Positions 37,542-46,336 of a stretch of 64,000 bases of DNA are shown in pieces (the first letter of the stretch is position 1; each line of letters starts with the position of its first letter). Where the stretch lies: assembly GCF_900129965.1 (NCBI RefSeq), contig NZ_FQXM01000018.1:19525-83524 (forward strand), written 5' to 3'. The position numbers and the translations under genes were made by a program. The notes under the pieces were generated by a model, which worked only from the letters and a program-made list of their open reading frames with translations, made no database searches and was not told where the DNA came from. The stretch is from Clostridium grantii DSM 8605. GTDB taxonomy: Bacteria > Bacillota > Clostridia > Clostridiales > Clostridiaceae.

Positions 37542-37582
37542 TTATAAAGAAAAAGACCATAAAATGGTCTTTTTCTTTATAA
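37542..37582 (+). terminator. Strong terminator after the TPR gene
   Basis: A 19-bp perfect inverted repeat (37542-37560 with 37564-37582) with an AAA loop. It has an A-rich left flank and a T-rich right arm, so it could act in both directions. Confidence 0.93.
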
Positions 37583-37667
37583 AAACTTAATAATTCCAAG
37601 AGAAAAAATTTATATTAATAGTGTATTATAGATTATATAGTAAATAACATTAGGGGAGGAAATAAAA

Positions 37668-39086
37668 TTGAAGGACAAGGAAATTATAACTAAAAAAGAA
37701 GAAAATTTAACTCAAGAAATTAATAGTAACAATATTCAAAGCAAGGGGTTAAATAAAAAAAGAAATAAAAAAGTAGCAAGAAGAATAGTTTGCGCTGTGA
37801 TAATTTTAGTGGTTTTAGGAGCTATTGTCATAAATAATAAAGCTAATACAGAAGATGGAAGTATTATTTTAGTAAAAAGTTCAAAGGCAGAAGTTAGTGA
37901 TATAAATTCTTATTTATCAACCACAGCTGATATTCAATCAAATTATTCTAAAACGTACTACCCACCTGTAAATGGGAAGGTAATTGAAATTTCTGTTAAA
38001 GTTGGAGATGAAGTAAAAGCAGGTCAAGTTTTAATAAAATATGATATGGATGATTTAGAATCAACTGTTGCTTTAAATCAAATTCAATATGATAATGCAG
38101 TTTTAGCTAAACAAGACTTAGTTGATCAAAATAAAGATGCACAAGCTAAAGTTGATGATTATAATACAGATATTGAAGATATAAAAAGACAAATAAAAAA
38201 TTTGAATTTAGAAATTGAAGAGTTAGGTAATACCAATGAGGACCATTCAAAAGATGCAATGATAACTGCTAAAGATCAGCAAATAACTGGGTTAGAAACG
38301 TCACAAGATTCTTTGGAAAAGCAAAGAGATGCTATATATTTTGTGTCTGATTCAAAACTAAAACAAGCAGATAATTCTATTTCTTCAGCAAAAATAAATT
38401 TGGATAGTGCTAAGGAAAGAAGAGATACATCTGAAAGCTCTATAATTGCAGAACAAGATGGAGTTGTTACTTCATTATACTCTGTTGTAGGAGCTCAAGA
38501 TAACGTCAGTAAAGCTGCAGTAGAAGTTATGGATACTAAGGATTTAAAGGCTATAGTATATGTAAATAAATATGAAGCGGATAGTGTAAAAATAGGAGAT
38601 AAAGCCATAATTCTTAGTGGAAGCAATGAATACGAAGGTGAAGTTAGTTTTGTAGCACCCAATGCAGAAAAAACACAGGGAGCTACAGGAAGCACTGCAT
38701 CACTAAAAGTAGAAGTTAAGATTTTAAATGGGGATGAGAATTTGAAAATCAACTTTGAATCAGATATAGATATACTTACTGCGAGTACACAAGCAGTTGT
38801 AACAGTTCCAGTAGAAGCTATTAAAACAGATAAGGATGGTAGAAATTATCTTTATGTAATAGAGAATAATAAGGCTGTAGAAAAAGATATAACTTTAGGA
38901 ATACAATCAGATACAACAGCAGAAATAGTAGCTGGAGTGTTAGATAAAGAAGAGGTTATTTTAAATCCAAGTTCAGAAATTATAGATGGAACTATGGTTT
39001 CTACAGATGAAACAGTAAAAAAAGGATCTTTTTTTTCTAATATGAGAAAGTCTAGAAATAGTGAAACAGAAAATACTACTAATTAG
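37668..39086 (+). CDS. HlyD/MacA-like efflux adaptor protein
   Basis: A 472-residue membrane-fusion-type adaptor. It has a cytosolic lysine-rich N-terminus, one membrane helix (about 43-62, VCAVIILVVLGAIVIN), a biotinyl-lipoyl half (GKVIEISVKVGDEVKAGQVL), a long coiled-coil hairpin (about 135-250) and beta-barrel domains. In Gram-positives such proteins act with MacB-type ABC pumps. The start is TTG 37668 after GGGGAGG. It is followed by the ATPase (11 bp) and the permease. Confidence 0.9.
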   Translation: MKDKEIITKKEENLTQEINSNNIQSKGLNKKRNKKVARRIVCAVIILVVLGAIVINNKANTEDGSIILVKSSKAEVSDINSYLSTTADIQSNYSKTYYPPVNGKVIEISVKVGDEVKAGQVLIKYDMDDLESTVALNQIQYDNAVLAKQDLVDQNKDAQAKVDDYNTDIEDIKRQIKNLNLEIEELGNTNEDHSKDAMITAKDQQITGLETSQDSLEKQRDAIYFVSDSKLKQADNSISSAKINLDSAKERRDTSESSIIAEQDGVVTSLYSVVGAQDNVSKAAVEVMDTKDLKAIVYVNKYEADSVKIGDKAIILSGSNEYEGEVSFVAPNAEKTQGATGSTASLKVEVKILNGDENLKINFESDIDILTASTQAVVTVPVEAIKTDKDGRNYLYVIENNKAVEKDITLGIQSDTTAEIVAGVLDKEEVILNPSSEIIDGTMVSTDETVKKGSFFSNMRKSRNSETENTTN

Positions 39087-39097
39087 GAGGGCGTAAT

Positions 39098-39793
39098 ATG
39101 ATCGAAGTAAAAAACATTGTAAAAAGATATATAACAGGAACAATAGATTTTACTGCCTTAAATAGTGTTTCTCTTAAAATAGAAAAAGGAGAATTTACAT
39201 CAATTATGGGCCCTTCAGGTTCAGGTAAATCTACTTTTATGAATATTCTAGGATGCTTAGATAGATTAGATAGTGGCGAATATATCTTAAATAATCAAAA
39301 TATATCTACTTTAAATGATAATGAACTTGCGGCTATTAGAAATAAGGAAATAGGTTTTGTTTTTCAATCCTTTAATTTATTGCCAAGAATATCAGTGTTA
39401 GAAAATGTTGAATTACCCATGGTTTATGCTGGAGTATCCATGAAAGAAAGAAGAGAAAAAGCTTTATCAGCATTAGAAAAAGTAGGACTTTTAGATAGAA
39501 TTCAGCATAGACCCAACGAAATATCAGGAGGTCAGAAACAAAGAGTAGCTATAGCTAGAGCCATTGTAAATAACCCAAACGTAATTATGGCAGATGAACC
39601 AACAGGTAATTTGGATAGTAAATCTACTAATGATATAATTAGTATATTTCAAAAACTAAATGATGAAGGGGCTACTATTGTTATGGTAACTCATGAGCCA
39701 GATGTTGCTAAATATACTAAAAGAATTGTGACTTTTAAAGATGGTGTAATTGTTAAAGATGGTGAAGTAGAAAATAGACTAATAATGGAATAA
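39098..39793 (+). CDS. MacB/LolD-type ABC transporter ATPase
   Basis: A 231-residue ATPase. Walker A is GPSGSGKSTF, Q-loop VFQSFNLLPRISV, signature ISGGQKQRVAIARAI, Walker B VIMADEPTGNLDSK, and the switch His is in VTHEPDVA. It is typical of pumps paired with FtsX-like permeases that export peptides, lipids or antimicrobial agents. It sits between the adaptor and permease genes in one operon. Confidence 0.94.
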   Translation: MIEVKNIVKRYITGTIDFTALNSVSLKIEKGEFTSIMGPSGSGKSTFMNILGCLDRLDSGEYILNNQNISTLNDNELAAIRNKEIGFVFQSFNLLPRISVLENVELPMVYAGVSMKERREKALSALEKVGLLDRIQHRPNEISGGQKQRVAIARAIVNNPNVIMADEPTGNLDSKSTNDIISIFQKLNDEGATIVMVTHEPDVAKYTKRIVTFKDGVIVKDGEVENRLIME

Positions 39794-39803
39794 AGGTGAT
39801 TAT

Positions 39804-41006
39804 ATGAAAATATTAGAAAGTTTAAAAATGGCTTTAAGCAGTATATTAGCCAATAAAATGAGATCTTTTTTAACTATGTTAGGTATAATCATAGGGATAA
39901 GTTCAGTAATCGCTATTGTATCTCTTGGAACAGGAGGTCAAGCTTCAATAACTGGTGAATTTGAAAAAATAGGAGCATCATCAGTTAGTGTTATGGTGGA
40001 TACAACTAATGCCAGTGAAGCTGATTATATATCCTTAAAGGATATTGACATATTAAATGAGCAATTAGAAGACTTGAAATATGCTACACCAATAATTGGA
40101 AAGCAAGGAACGGCAGTTACTGATACAACTAAGCTTAGTGCATCTATTACAGCAGGAAATGAATTCTATGATGATATAAATAATGTTACTATGGTAGACG
40201 GAAGATTTTTTAATGCAAATGATGTTTTAAGCATTAAATATGTAGCGGTAGTAGATGAAACCACAGCTAATAATTTATTTGGTAGAACAGATATTGTAGA
40301 TGAATATGTTAAAATAGGTAGCAATGGAAATGAAAAAAAGTTTAGAATAATTGGAGTACAAGAAGCATCTCAACAATTTGGTCCTCCCAATGAAGACAGA
40401 GCAAGTATATATATCCCTATTACAACTATAGAATATTTATATCCAGAGGATAGTAATATTGCAACTATGACCTTGGTATCAAAAGAAAAGGACCAAGCAG
40501 AGGATATGGGTAATTCTGCAGTATCTATATTAGAAGCTAGACATAATAATAGAGGCAAAGAAATATACAGTATCCAAAGTATGTTAGATATTCTAGATCA
40601 GATTAATAATGTGCTAGGTATTTTCACTACTTTTATAACTGCGGTAGCGGCTATTTCACTTCTTGTTGGTGGGATAGGAGTAATGAACATAATGCTTGTA
40701 TCAGTTACAGAAAGAACAAGGGAAATAGGTATTAGAAAAGCTATAGGAGCCACAACAAATAATATTCTTTTTCAATTTTTAACAGAATCAGCTATAATAT
40801 CTTTGATTGGTGGTATTATTGGAATGATTATTGGAATAGGTGGGGCAAATATAATTGGAGGATTTGTAGATATTGTTCCAGAAGTTTCTGCTACAGTTGT
40901 TATAGGTACAATATTATTTTCTTCGGCTATTGGAATATTTTTCGGAATTTATCCAGCTAGAAAAGCAGCTAATTTAAAACCTATAGATGCACTTAGATAT
41001 GAATAG
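39804..41006 (+). CDS. MacB-like FtsX-domain ABC permease
   Basis: A 400-residue permease. An N-terminal membrane helix (about 20-45) is followed by a MacB-type extracytoplasmic domain (about 50-240). Three helices near the C-terminus (about 275-390) carry the FtsX signature GGIGVMNIMLVSVTERTREIGIRKAIGA. It completes an adaptor-ATPase-permease mechanotransmission-type exporter. The substrate is unknown; the adjoining sensor kinase suggests induction by an extracellular stress or drug. Confidence 0.94.
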   Translation: MKILESLKMALSSILANKMRSFLTMLGIIIGISSVIAIVSLGTGGQASITGEFEKIGASSVSVMVDTTNASEADYISLKDIDILNEQLEDLKYATPIIGKQGTAVTDTTKLSASITAGNEFYDDINNVTMVDGRFFNANDVLSIKYVAVVDETTANNLFGRTDIVDEYVKIGSNGNEKKFRIIGVQEASQQFGPPNEDRASIYIPITTIEYLYPEDSNIATMTLVSKEKDQAEDMGNSAVSILEARHNNRGKEIYSIQSMLDILDQINNVLGIFTTFITAVAAISLLVGGIGVMNIMLVSVTERTREIGIRKAIGATTNNILFQFLTESAIISLIGGIIGMIIGIGGANIIGGFVDIVPEVSATVVIGTILFSSAIGIFFGIYPARKAANLKPIDALRYE

Positions 41007-41017
41007 GAAGTGATTTT

Positions 41018-42499
41018 ATGACAATAAAATCTAGATTAAGGCACTCACATATTTTTATGATGTTAGTGCCCATAATTTTAGTAGCTATGATTATGTTAAC
41101 TTTAAGATTTTACTTTTTTGAGAAATATAACAATTCTAATAATGTTAATGCTTTTGAAAAAATTACAGATGGATTTGAAAATTATTATAATTATATAGTT
41201 AGACAGATAGATGTAACTGCATTAACAGAACCAAATAAATTTGAAGACTCAAAATTTATAAGTGAATTCAATGAAGAAATAGAAAAAAATGGTTATGCTA
41301 TTGTTATTAGAAAAAATGATACAATAGCATATAAATCGCCTATAATAAAAACTTTACAGATAGAAAATGGATTAGAACCTTTTGGCTTTCTACCAGATAA
41401 AAATAATTCAGCAGTAGATAAAACTTATTTAGATGAATCAATTGTAAAATTAAATCAAAAGGATTTTTACTTTGAAGATGGTAGTGAAGGAAGTATATTT
41501 ATTTATTTTAGAACAAGAGAAGCCATAAGTATAATTAATAAACTGATGCTATTTATAATGATTTTTATAGTTGTAGTTTTATTGACTACTCTTGCAGTAA
41601 TAACTTATATTGTATCAAAGAGTATTGTAAATCCTTTAAATAAATTGAGTTATGCTGCTAATGAAATAAGAAAAGGAAATTTAGATTATGAAGTAAGCGT
41701 AAATTGTAAAGATGAAGTAGGAGAATTATATCAATCTTTTGAAGAAATGAGGAAGAGATTAAAAGAGTCTCTTGTGCAACAAAATCAATATGAAGAAAAT
41801 AGAAAAGAATTAATTTCCAATATATCTCATGACTTAAGAACACCCATTACTTCAATAAAAGGCTATATTCAAGGAATAAAGGATGGAATAGCAGATTCAC
41901 CAGAAAAAATGGAGAAATATATAAATACAATCGCAGGAAAAGCGGATGATATGGATAAATTAATTGAAGAATTATTTTTATTTTCAAAATTAGATTTAAA
42001 AAAGTTTCCTTTTAACTATCAGAAAATAGATGTTACAGAATACTTAAAGGATTGTGTAGAGGAACTTAGTTTTGATTTGAATAAAAATAATATAAATTTA
42101 GATTTTGAATACACAGAAAAAAAACTTTTTTGTTCAGCAGATGTACAGCAGTTAAAAAGAGTAATTTTGAATATAATAACTAATGCTAGCAAATATTTCT
42201 ATAATGATAAAGGGCCTAAAATAGTTATTACTTTAGTAGATAAAAAAGATAATGTAGAGATAAGTATTTCAGATAATGGTATAGGTATGTCCTCAGAAAT
42301 ATTACCTAATATCTTTGATAGATTTTATAGAGGTGATTCAGCTAGAAATACAACTACTGGTGGAAGTGGCCTTGGACTTGCAATATGTAGAAGTATAATA
42401 GAAGAACATGGTGGAATAATATGGGCAGAAAGTGAATTAGGAGAAGGAACTTGTATAAGGTTTACTTTGCCTAAGGTAGTTGGGGAGTTTCTTAGATAA
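41018..42499 (+). CDS. Membrane sensor histidine kinase
   Basis: A 493-residue kinase. Membrane helices at about 12-32 and 170-195 flank an extracellular sensor region. A HAMP domain follows (about 195-250), then HisKA with the phospho-His in SNISHDLRTPITSIKG (about 267) and an HATPase domain with NASKY, DNGIGM and GGSGLGLAICRSI. It starts 11 bp after the permease and precedes its response regulator, so it likely controls the efflux operon. Confidence 0.94.
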   Translation: MTIKSRLRHSHIFMMLVPIILVAMIMLTLRFYFFEKYNNSNNVNAFEKITDGFENYYNYIVRQIDVTALTEPNKFEDSKFISEFNEEIEKNGYAIVIRKNDTIAYKSPIIKTLQIENGLEPFGFLPDKNNSAVDKTYLDESIVKLNQKDFYFEDGSEGSIFIYFRTREAISIINKLMLFIMIFIVVVLLTTLAVITYIVSKSIVNPLNKLSYAANEIRKGNLDYEVSVNCKDEVGELYQSFEEMRKRLKESLVQQNQYEENRKELISNISHDLRTPITSIKGYIQGIKDGIADSPEKMEKYINTIAGKADDMDKLIEELFLFSKLDLKKFPFNYQKIDVTEYLKDCVEELSFDLNKNNINLDFEYTEKKLFCSADVQQLKRVILNIITNASKYFYNDKGPKIVITLVDKKDNVEISISDNGIGMSSEILPNIFDRFYRGDSARNTTTGGSGLGLAICRSIIEEHGGIIWAESELGEGTCIRFTLPKVVGEFLR

Positions 42500-42509
42500 A
42501 AAGTTTAAG

Positions 42510-42532
42510 GTTGGAAAGTTGGAAAGTTGGAA
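42510..42532 (+). repeat. Three-copy 8-bp purine-rich repeat before the response regulator
   Basis: GTTGGAAA occurs at 42510 and 42518, with a partial copy at 42526. It lies between the kinase stop and the regulator's ribosome-binding site and resembles the TGGAAGAGT repeat at 28443 in composition and placement. Confidence 0.75.
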
Positions 42533-42546
42533 GGGTGAGGTGAAAT

Positions 42547-43236
42547 TTGGATAAAATATTGATAGTTGAGGATGATGTTAGTATAGGGGAACTAGAGCGT
42601 GATTATTTAGAAATTAGTGGTTATGAGGTTCATGTGGAATTATCAGGACTTATGGGACTTAAAAAGGCCTTAGAAAATGATTACAATTTAGTTATCTTGG
42701 ATTTAATGTTGCCTGGTATGGATGGTTTTGAAATATGCAAGGAAATTAGAAAAGTTAAAGACATACCTATTCTATTGGTATCTGCTAAGAAAGAAGATAT
42801 TGATAAAATTAGAGGCTTAGGATTAGGAGCAGATGATTATATTACCAAACCTTTTAGTCCGAGTGAATTGGTGGCTAGAGCAAAGGCACATATTTCAAGA
42901 TACAATAGACTTACCCAAAAAAATACTCAAAGTGAAAATGTGATTGAGATAAAAGGTTTGAGAATTGAAGTTGAAGCTAGAAGAATTTTTGTTAATGAAA
43001 ATGAAATAATTCTAACTTCAAAAGAATTTGATATACTGTATCATTTAGCTACAAATCCTAATAAAGTATTTAGTAAGGATAGAATATTTGAAAGTATATG
43101 GGGATATGATTCCCTTGGGGAAATAGCAACGGTAACTGTGCATATAAGAAAGATTAGAGAAAAAATAGAAAGTGATCCATCAAATCCAGAGTTTATTGAA
43201 ACAATTTGGGGGGTAGGGTATAGATTTAAAGGGTAA
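42547..43236 (+). CDS. OmpR/PhoB-family response regulator
   Basis: A 229-residue regulator. The receiver domain has its phospho-Asp in VILDLMLPGMDGFE (about residue 52) and the acidic pocket VEDD. A winged-helix DNA-binding domain (about 130-228) carries TVTVHIRKIREKIE and WGVGYRF. The start is TTG 42547 after GGGTGAGG. It is the partner of the kinase upstream and presumably regulates the MacAB-like exporter. Confidence 0.95.
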   Translation: MDKILIVEDDVSIGELERDYLEISGYEVHVELSGLMGLKKALENDYNLVILDLMLPGMDGFEICKEIRKVKDIPILLVSAKKEDIDKIRGLGLGADDYITKPFSPSELVARAKAHISRYNRLTQKNTQSENVIEIKGLRIEVEARRIFVNENEIILTSKEFDILYHLATNPNKVFSKDRIFESIWGYDSLGEIATVTVHIRKIREKIESDPSNPEFIETIWGVGYRFKG

Positions 43237-43359
43237 TTGAAAAATAAAGTAAAAAACACTCAGTAATTATAAACTATCAAGATAAAAACAAGTTTAAGGG
43301 CCCTTTCTCTAATCCCATAAATAACTTTAATTTTCTCTAATTTTACTATTATATTATAG

Positions 43360-43373
43360 TGGTATCGGTTTCA
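43360..43373 (+). promoter_or_regulatory. cre box (CcpA operator) upstream of the GH43 gene
   Basis: TGGTATCGGTTTCA fits the cre core TGNNANCGNTNNCA at every fixed position. It overlaps or directly follows an AT-rich -10-like region (TATTATATTATAGT, ending at 43360), where CcpA binding would repress. It lies 106 bp before the GH43 start. The rest of the 240-bp gap holds no gene I can see. Confidence 0.65.
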
Positions 43374-43478
43374 AAAATGATGTAAAATTAGAAAATAGAG
43401 TATTAAAAATTAAAATAATTTATATGGTAATTACATATTAAGTGCACAAAATAGAAGTTTATTGAGGAGAAAAATTTT

Positions 43479-44459
43479 ATGCAAAATATTGCAAAACCAA
43501 ATGAACCTTTAGTAACCCATATTTACACTGCAGATCCTTCAGCACATGTATTTGAGGGCAAAATTTATATATATCCATCTCATGATTTGAATGAAGAAAG
43601 AGATTCAAATGACGATGGAGACCAATACAATATGAAGGATTATCACGTTTTATCAATGGATGATTTTAACTCACCATGTGTAGATAATGGCGAAGTACTT
43701 AACCTAAGGGATATTCCATGGGCAAGTGAACAGCTATGGGCACCTGATGCTGCTTATAAAAATAATATGTATTATTTCTATTTTCCAGCAAGAGATAAAG
43801 AGGGTATTTTTAGAATTGGAGTAGCTACTAGCACTACGCCTTCAGGACCGTTCAAACCTGAAGAAAATTATATTCCAGGTAGTTATAGTATTGATCCTGC
43901 TGTTCTAGTAGATGATGATGATAAGACATATATTTACTTTGGAGGGCTTTGGGGAGGACAATTAGAAAAATGGCAGACAGGAGCTTTTAATGCTGATGGA
44001 ATTGGTCCAGATGAATCAGCTCCAGCTATAGGCCCAAGAGTGGCTGAATTAAGTGATGATATGCTTACTTTTAAAGAAACACCTGAAGAAATTGTAATTG
44101 TTGATGAAGAGGGAAATTCTTTACTTGCTGGGGATGAAGAAAGAAGATATTTTGAAGGGCCGTGGGTACACAAACATAATGAATATTATTATCTTTCTTA
44201 TTCTACTGGATCTACCCATTATATTGTATATGCTATGAGTAAAAATCCAAAAGGACCTTATGTATTTAAGGGTAGAATATTAAATCCTGTAATAGGTTGG
44301 ACTACGCATCATTCAATTGTTAAACATGAAGAAAAATGGTATTTATTTTATCATGATAGTTCATTATCTGGTGGCGCTGACAACAAACGTAGCGTAAAAT
44401 ACACGGAATTAAAGTATAATGATGATGGTACAATTCAAACAATAAAATATGAAGTATAA
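43479..44459 (+). CDS. Glycoside hydrolase family 43 (xylosidase/arabinofuranosidase type)
   Basis: A 326-residue five-bladed beta-propeller hydrolase without a signal peptide, so cytosolic. The three GH43 acidic residues are visible: Asp in YTADPSAHVF (general base, about residue 20), Asp in SIDPAVLVDD (about 138) and Glu in YFEGPWVHK (acid, about 228). It probably trims imported arabino- or xylo-oligosaccharides; the exact linkage is not readable. ATG 43479 follows GAGGAG. It is monocistronic, with a cre box upstream and a terminator downstream. Confidence 0.92.
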   Translation: MQNIAKPNEPLVTHIYTADPSAHVFEGKIYIYPSHDLNEERDSNDDGDQYNMKDYHVLSMDDFNSPCVDNGEVLNLRDIPWASEQLWAPDAAYKNNMYYFYFPARDKEGIFRIGVATSTTPSGPFKPEENYIPGSYSIDPAVLVDDDDKTYIYFGGLWGGQLEKWQTGAFNADGIGPDESAPAIGPRVAELSDDMLTFKETPEEIVIVDEEGNSLLAGDEERRYFEGPWVHKHNEYYYLSYSTGSTHYIVYAMSKNPKGPYVFKGRILNPVIGWTTHHSIVKHEEKWYLFYHDSSLSGGADNKRSVKYTELKYNDDGTIQTIKYEV

Positions 44460-44488
44460 GATGTGATTATTTAATCATTATTAAAATT

Positions 44489-44525
44489 AGACCACTTATT
44501 CAGTAAAATGAATAAATGGTCTTTT
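44489..44525. terminator. Bidirectional terminator between GH43 and the ABC exporter
   Basis: A 14-bp stem with one mismatch (44489-44502 with 44509-44522) and a 6-base loop. A-rich on the left and T-rich on the right, it suits both converging transcripts. Confidence 0.8.
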
Positions 44526-44536
44526 GATTAGTTATT

Positions 44537-46336
44537 CTATTGATATAAAATCATTTTTGCATAAAAACCATTTTTCTTCATAAGATTTTCGTGGTTGCCT
44601 TGTTCTGTAATCTGTCCATCTTGAAGGACAAGTATCAAATCGGCGTCTTTTATAGTACTGAGTCTGTGGGCAATAACGAAGCTTGTACGTTCTTCCATTA
44701 TTCTACGCATAGCTTGAGTAATTTGTTTTTCAGTTTTTAAGTCAACACTACTAGTTGCTTCATCTAGTATGAGTATAGAGGGATTTGCTAGAACAGCTCT
44801 GGCAATTGTTATTAATTGTCGTTCACCATGACTAAGGTTTAGCCCTCCATAAGTTAATTTAGTATCATATTGCTTTGGCAATTTCATAATAATTTCATGG
44901 ACCATAGCAAATTTAGCGGCTTCATATACTTCTTCTTTTGTTGCTTTAGGTTGACCATAACGGATATTCTCTAAAATAGTACCACTAAAAAGATATGAAT
45001 CTTGTAGTACAATTCCAAACTGTTTTAGATATGAAGAATATTCATAATCTTTAATATCTACATCATCCACAATAATATTACCTTCATTATGTGAATAGAA
45101 TTTGGTCAAAATATTCACCATGGTGGTTTTACCAGCACCAGTAGGCCCTACTATAGCAATCTTTTGCCCTTTGGATATATTAAAAGAAATATCTTTTAAT
45201 ACCTTTTGTTTACTATCATAACCGAAGGAAACTTTTTCAAAGGACACAGACCCTTTTAAGGGCTTTACCAAACCATCAGTATTCCTTTTTTCAATAGCTT
45301 CATCTAAGATTTCAAATACACGTTCAGCGCCAGCTATAGCGGCCATCAAGCTATTATAAGTAAAGGCTAATTCATTTAATGGACGAATAAATTGCCTTGA
45401 ATAAGCAATAAAGCTTGCAATAATACCTATGGTAATAATGCCCTGTATGGCTAAGTATCCACCTAAGAATGCAATAATAGCAAAGGTAAAATTATTAATT
45501 ACATTCATTAAAGGCATAAGTAAACCGCTCCATATTTGAGCTGACTTTCCATAAATAAAAGCATCTTCATTAGCTTTTTTAAATTGTTGTAATATATGTT
45601 CTTCTTGATTATAACTTTGAATAATATCCAGTCCATTAACAGATTCTTCAACCATACTGTTTATGGCTCCAATTGATTTTTGCTGACCTTTAAATAAGGA
45701 AACTGTTTTTTTTGCAATGATTTTTGATAAAAGGACAATACAAGGTACACTAAACATAACAACTATTGTTAAGATAAAGTTTAAATTTATCATTATAACA
45801 ATTGATCCAATAACAGTTATAACGCTGCTAAATAATGTAATTGTGGATTGACTTACCACACTACTCACAGCTTCTAAATCGTTAGTGAAACGGCTCATAA
45901 TATCGCCATGGGGGTTTTCTTCAAAATATTTCAAAGGCAATTTTTCCAGTTGGTAAAATAGCTCGCGCCTTAACTTACTAACAATATTTTGAGATATTTT
46001 TGCCACAAGGAATTCAGAAAACCAATTGAAAAATGCTGATAAAATATATAATCCTAATAATATTAATATATATAAATTGATTTTATCTAACAATTTGTAG
46101 GAAATAAAATCAATAAGCTTACCTATGGTTAAAGGTACAAATAAAGAAGCACCTGTTGATATAAAAACACTAATAATTACAATACATAGCAATAATTTTT
46201 GGTTACCAAAGGTTTTTAATAATCTTAGTACCGTTTCCTTTAAATTTCTAGGTTTTATTTTGGAACCAAATCGTGCAGCAGCCCTATTGATTCCTATATT
46301 TTTTTCATCATTCTTTTGTTTATATTGTTGAGGCAT
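44537..46336 (-). CDS. Heterodimeric ABC exporter, subunit with canonical ATP site
   Basis: A 599-residue half-transporter: a six-helix exporter domain (about 50-340) and a nucleotide-binding domain (about 370-595). Walker A is GPTGAGKTTM, Walker B ILILDEATSSVD keeps the catalytic Glu, and the H-loop is VIAHRLSTI. Its signature motif is altered to LSHGE (501-505) instead of LSGGQ. The start chosen is the ATG at 46336 on the minus strand, after AAGGAGAAACC; upstream in-frame codons lie inside the preceding gene. It overlaps that gene by 17 bp, so the two are coupled. It probably exports lipids, drugs or peptides (LmrCD/BmrCD type). Confidence 0.92.
   Translation of the reverse strand: MPQQYKQKNDEKNIGINRAAARFGSKIKPRNLKETVLRLLKTFGNQKLLLCIVIISVFISTGASLFVPLTIGKLIDFISYKLLDKINLYILILLGLYILSAFFNWFSEFLVAKISQNIVSKLRRELFYQLEKLPLKYFEENPHGDIMSRFTNDLEAVSSVVSQSTITLFSSVITVIGSIVIMINLNFILTIVVMFSVPCIVLLSKIIAKKTVSLFKGQQKSIGAINSMVEESVNGLDIIQSYNQEEHILQQFKKANEDAFIYGKSAQIWSGLLMPLMNVINNFTFAIIAFLGGYLAIQGIITIGIIASFIAYSRQFIRPLNELAFTYNSLMAAIAGAERVFEILDEAIEKRNTDGLVKPLKGSVSFEKVSFGYDSKQKVLKDISFNISKGQKIAIVGPTGAGKTTMVNILTKFYSHNEGNIIVDDVDIKDYEYSSYLKQFGIVLQDSYLFSGTILENIRYGQPKATKEEVYEAAKFAMVHEIIMKLPKQYDTKLTYGGLNLSHGERQLITIARAVLANPSILILDEATSSVDLKTEKQITQAMRRIMEERTSFVIAHRLSTIKDADLILVLQDGQITEQGNHENLMKKNGFYAKMILYQ

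Noticed and set aside
43237..43478. Riboswitch or small RNA in the gap before GH43
   Set aside because: Apart from the cre box and an AT-rich promoter region I saw no conserved aptamer sequence or hairpin with a U tract.
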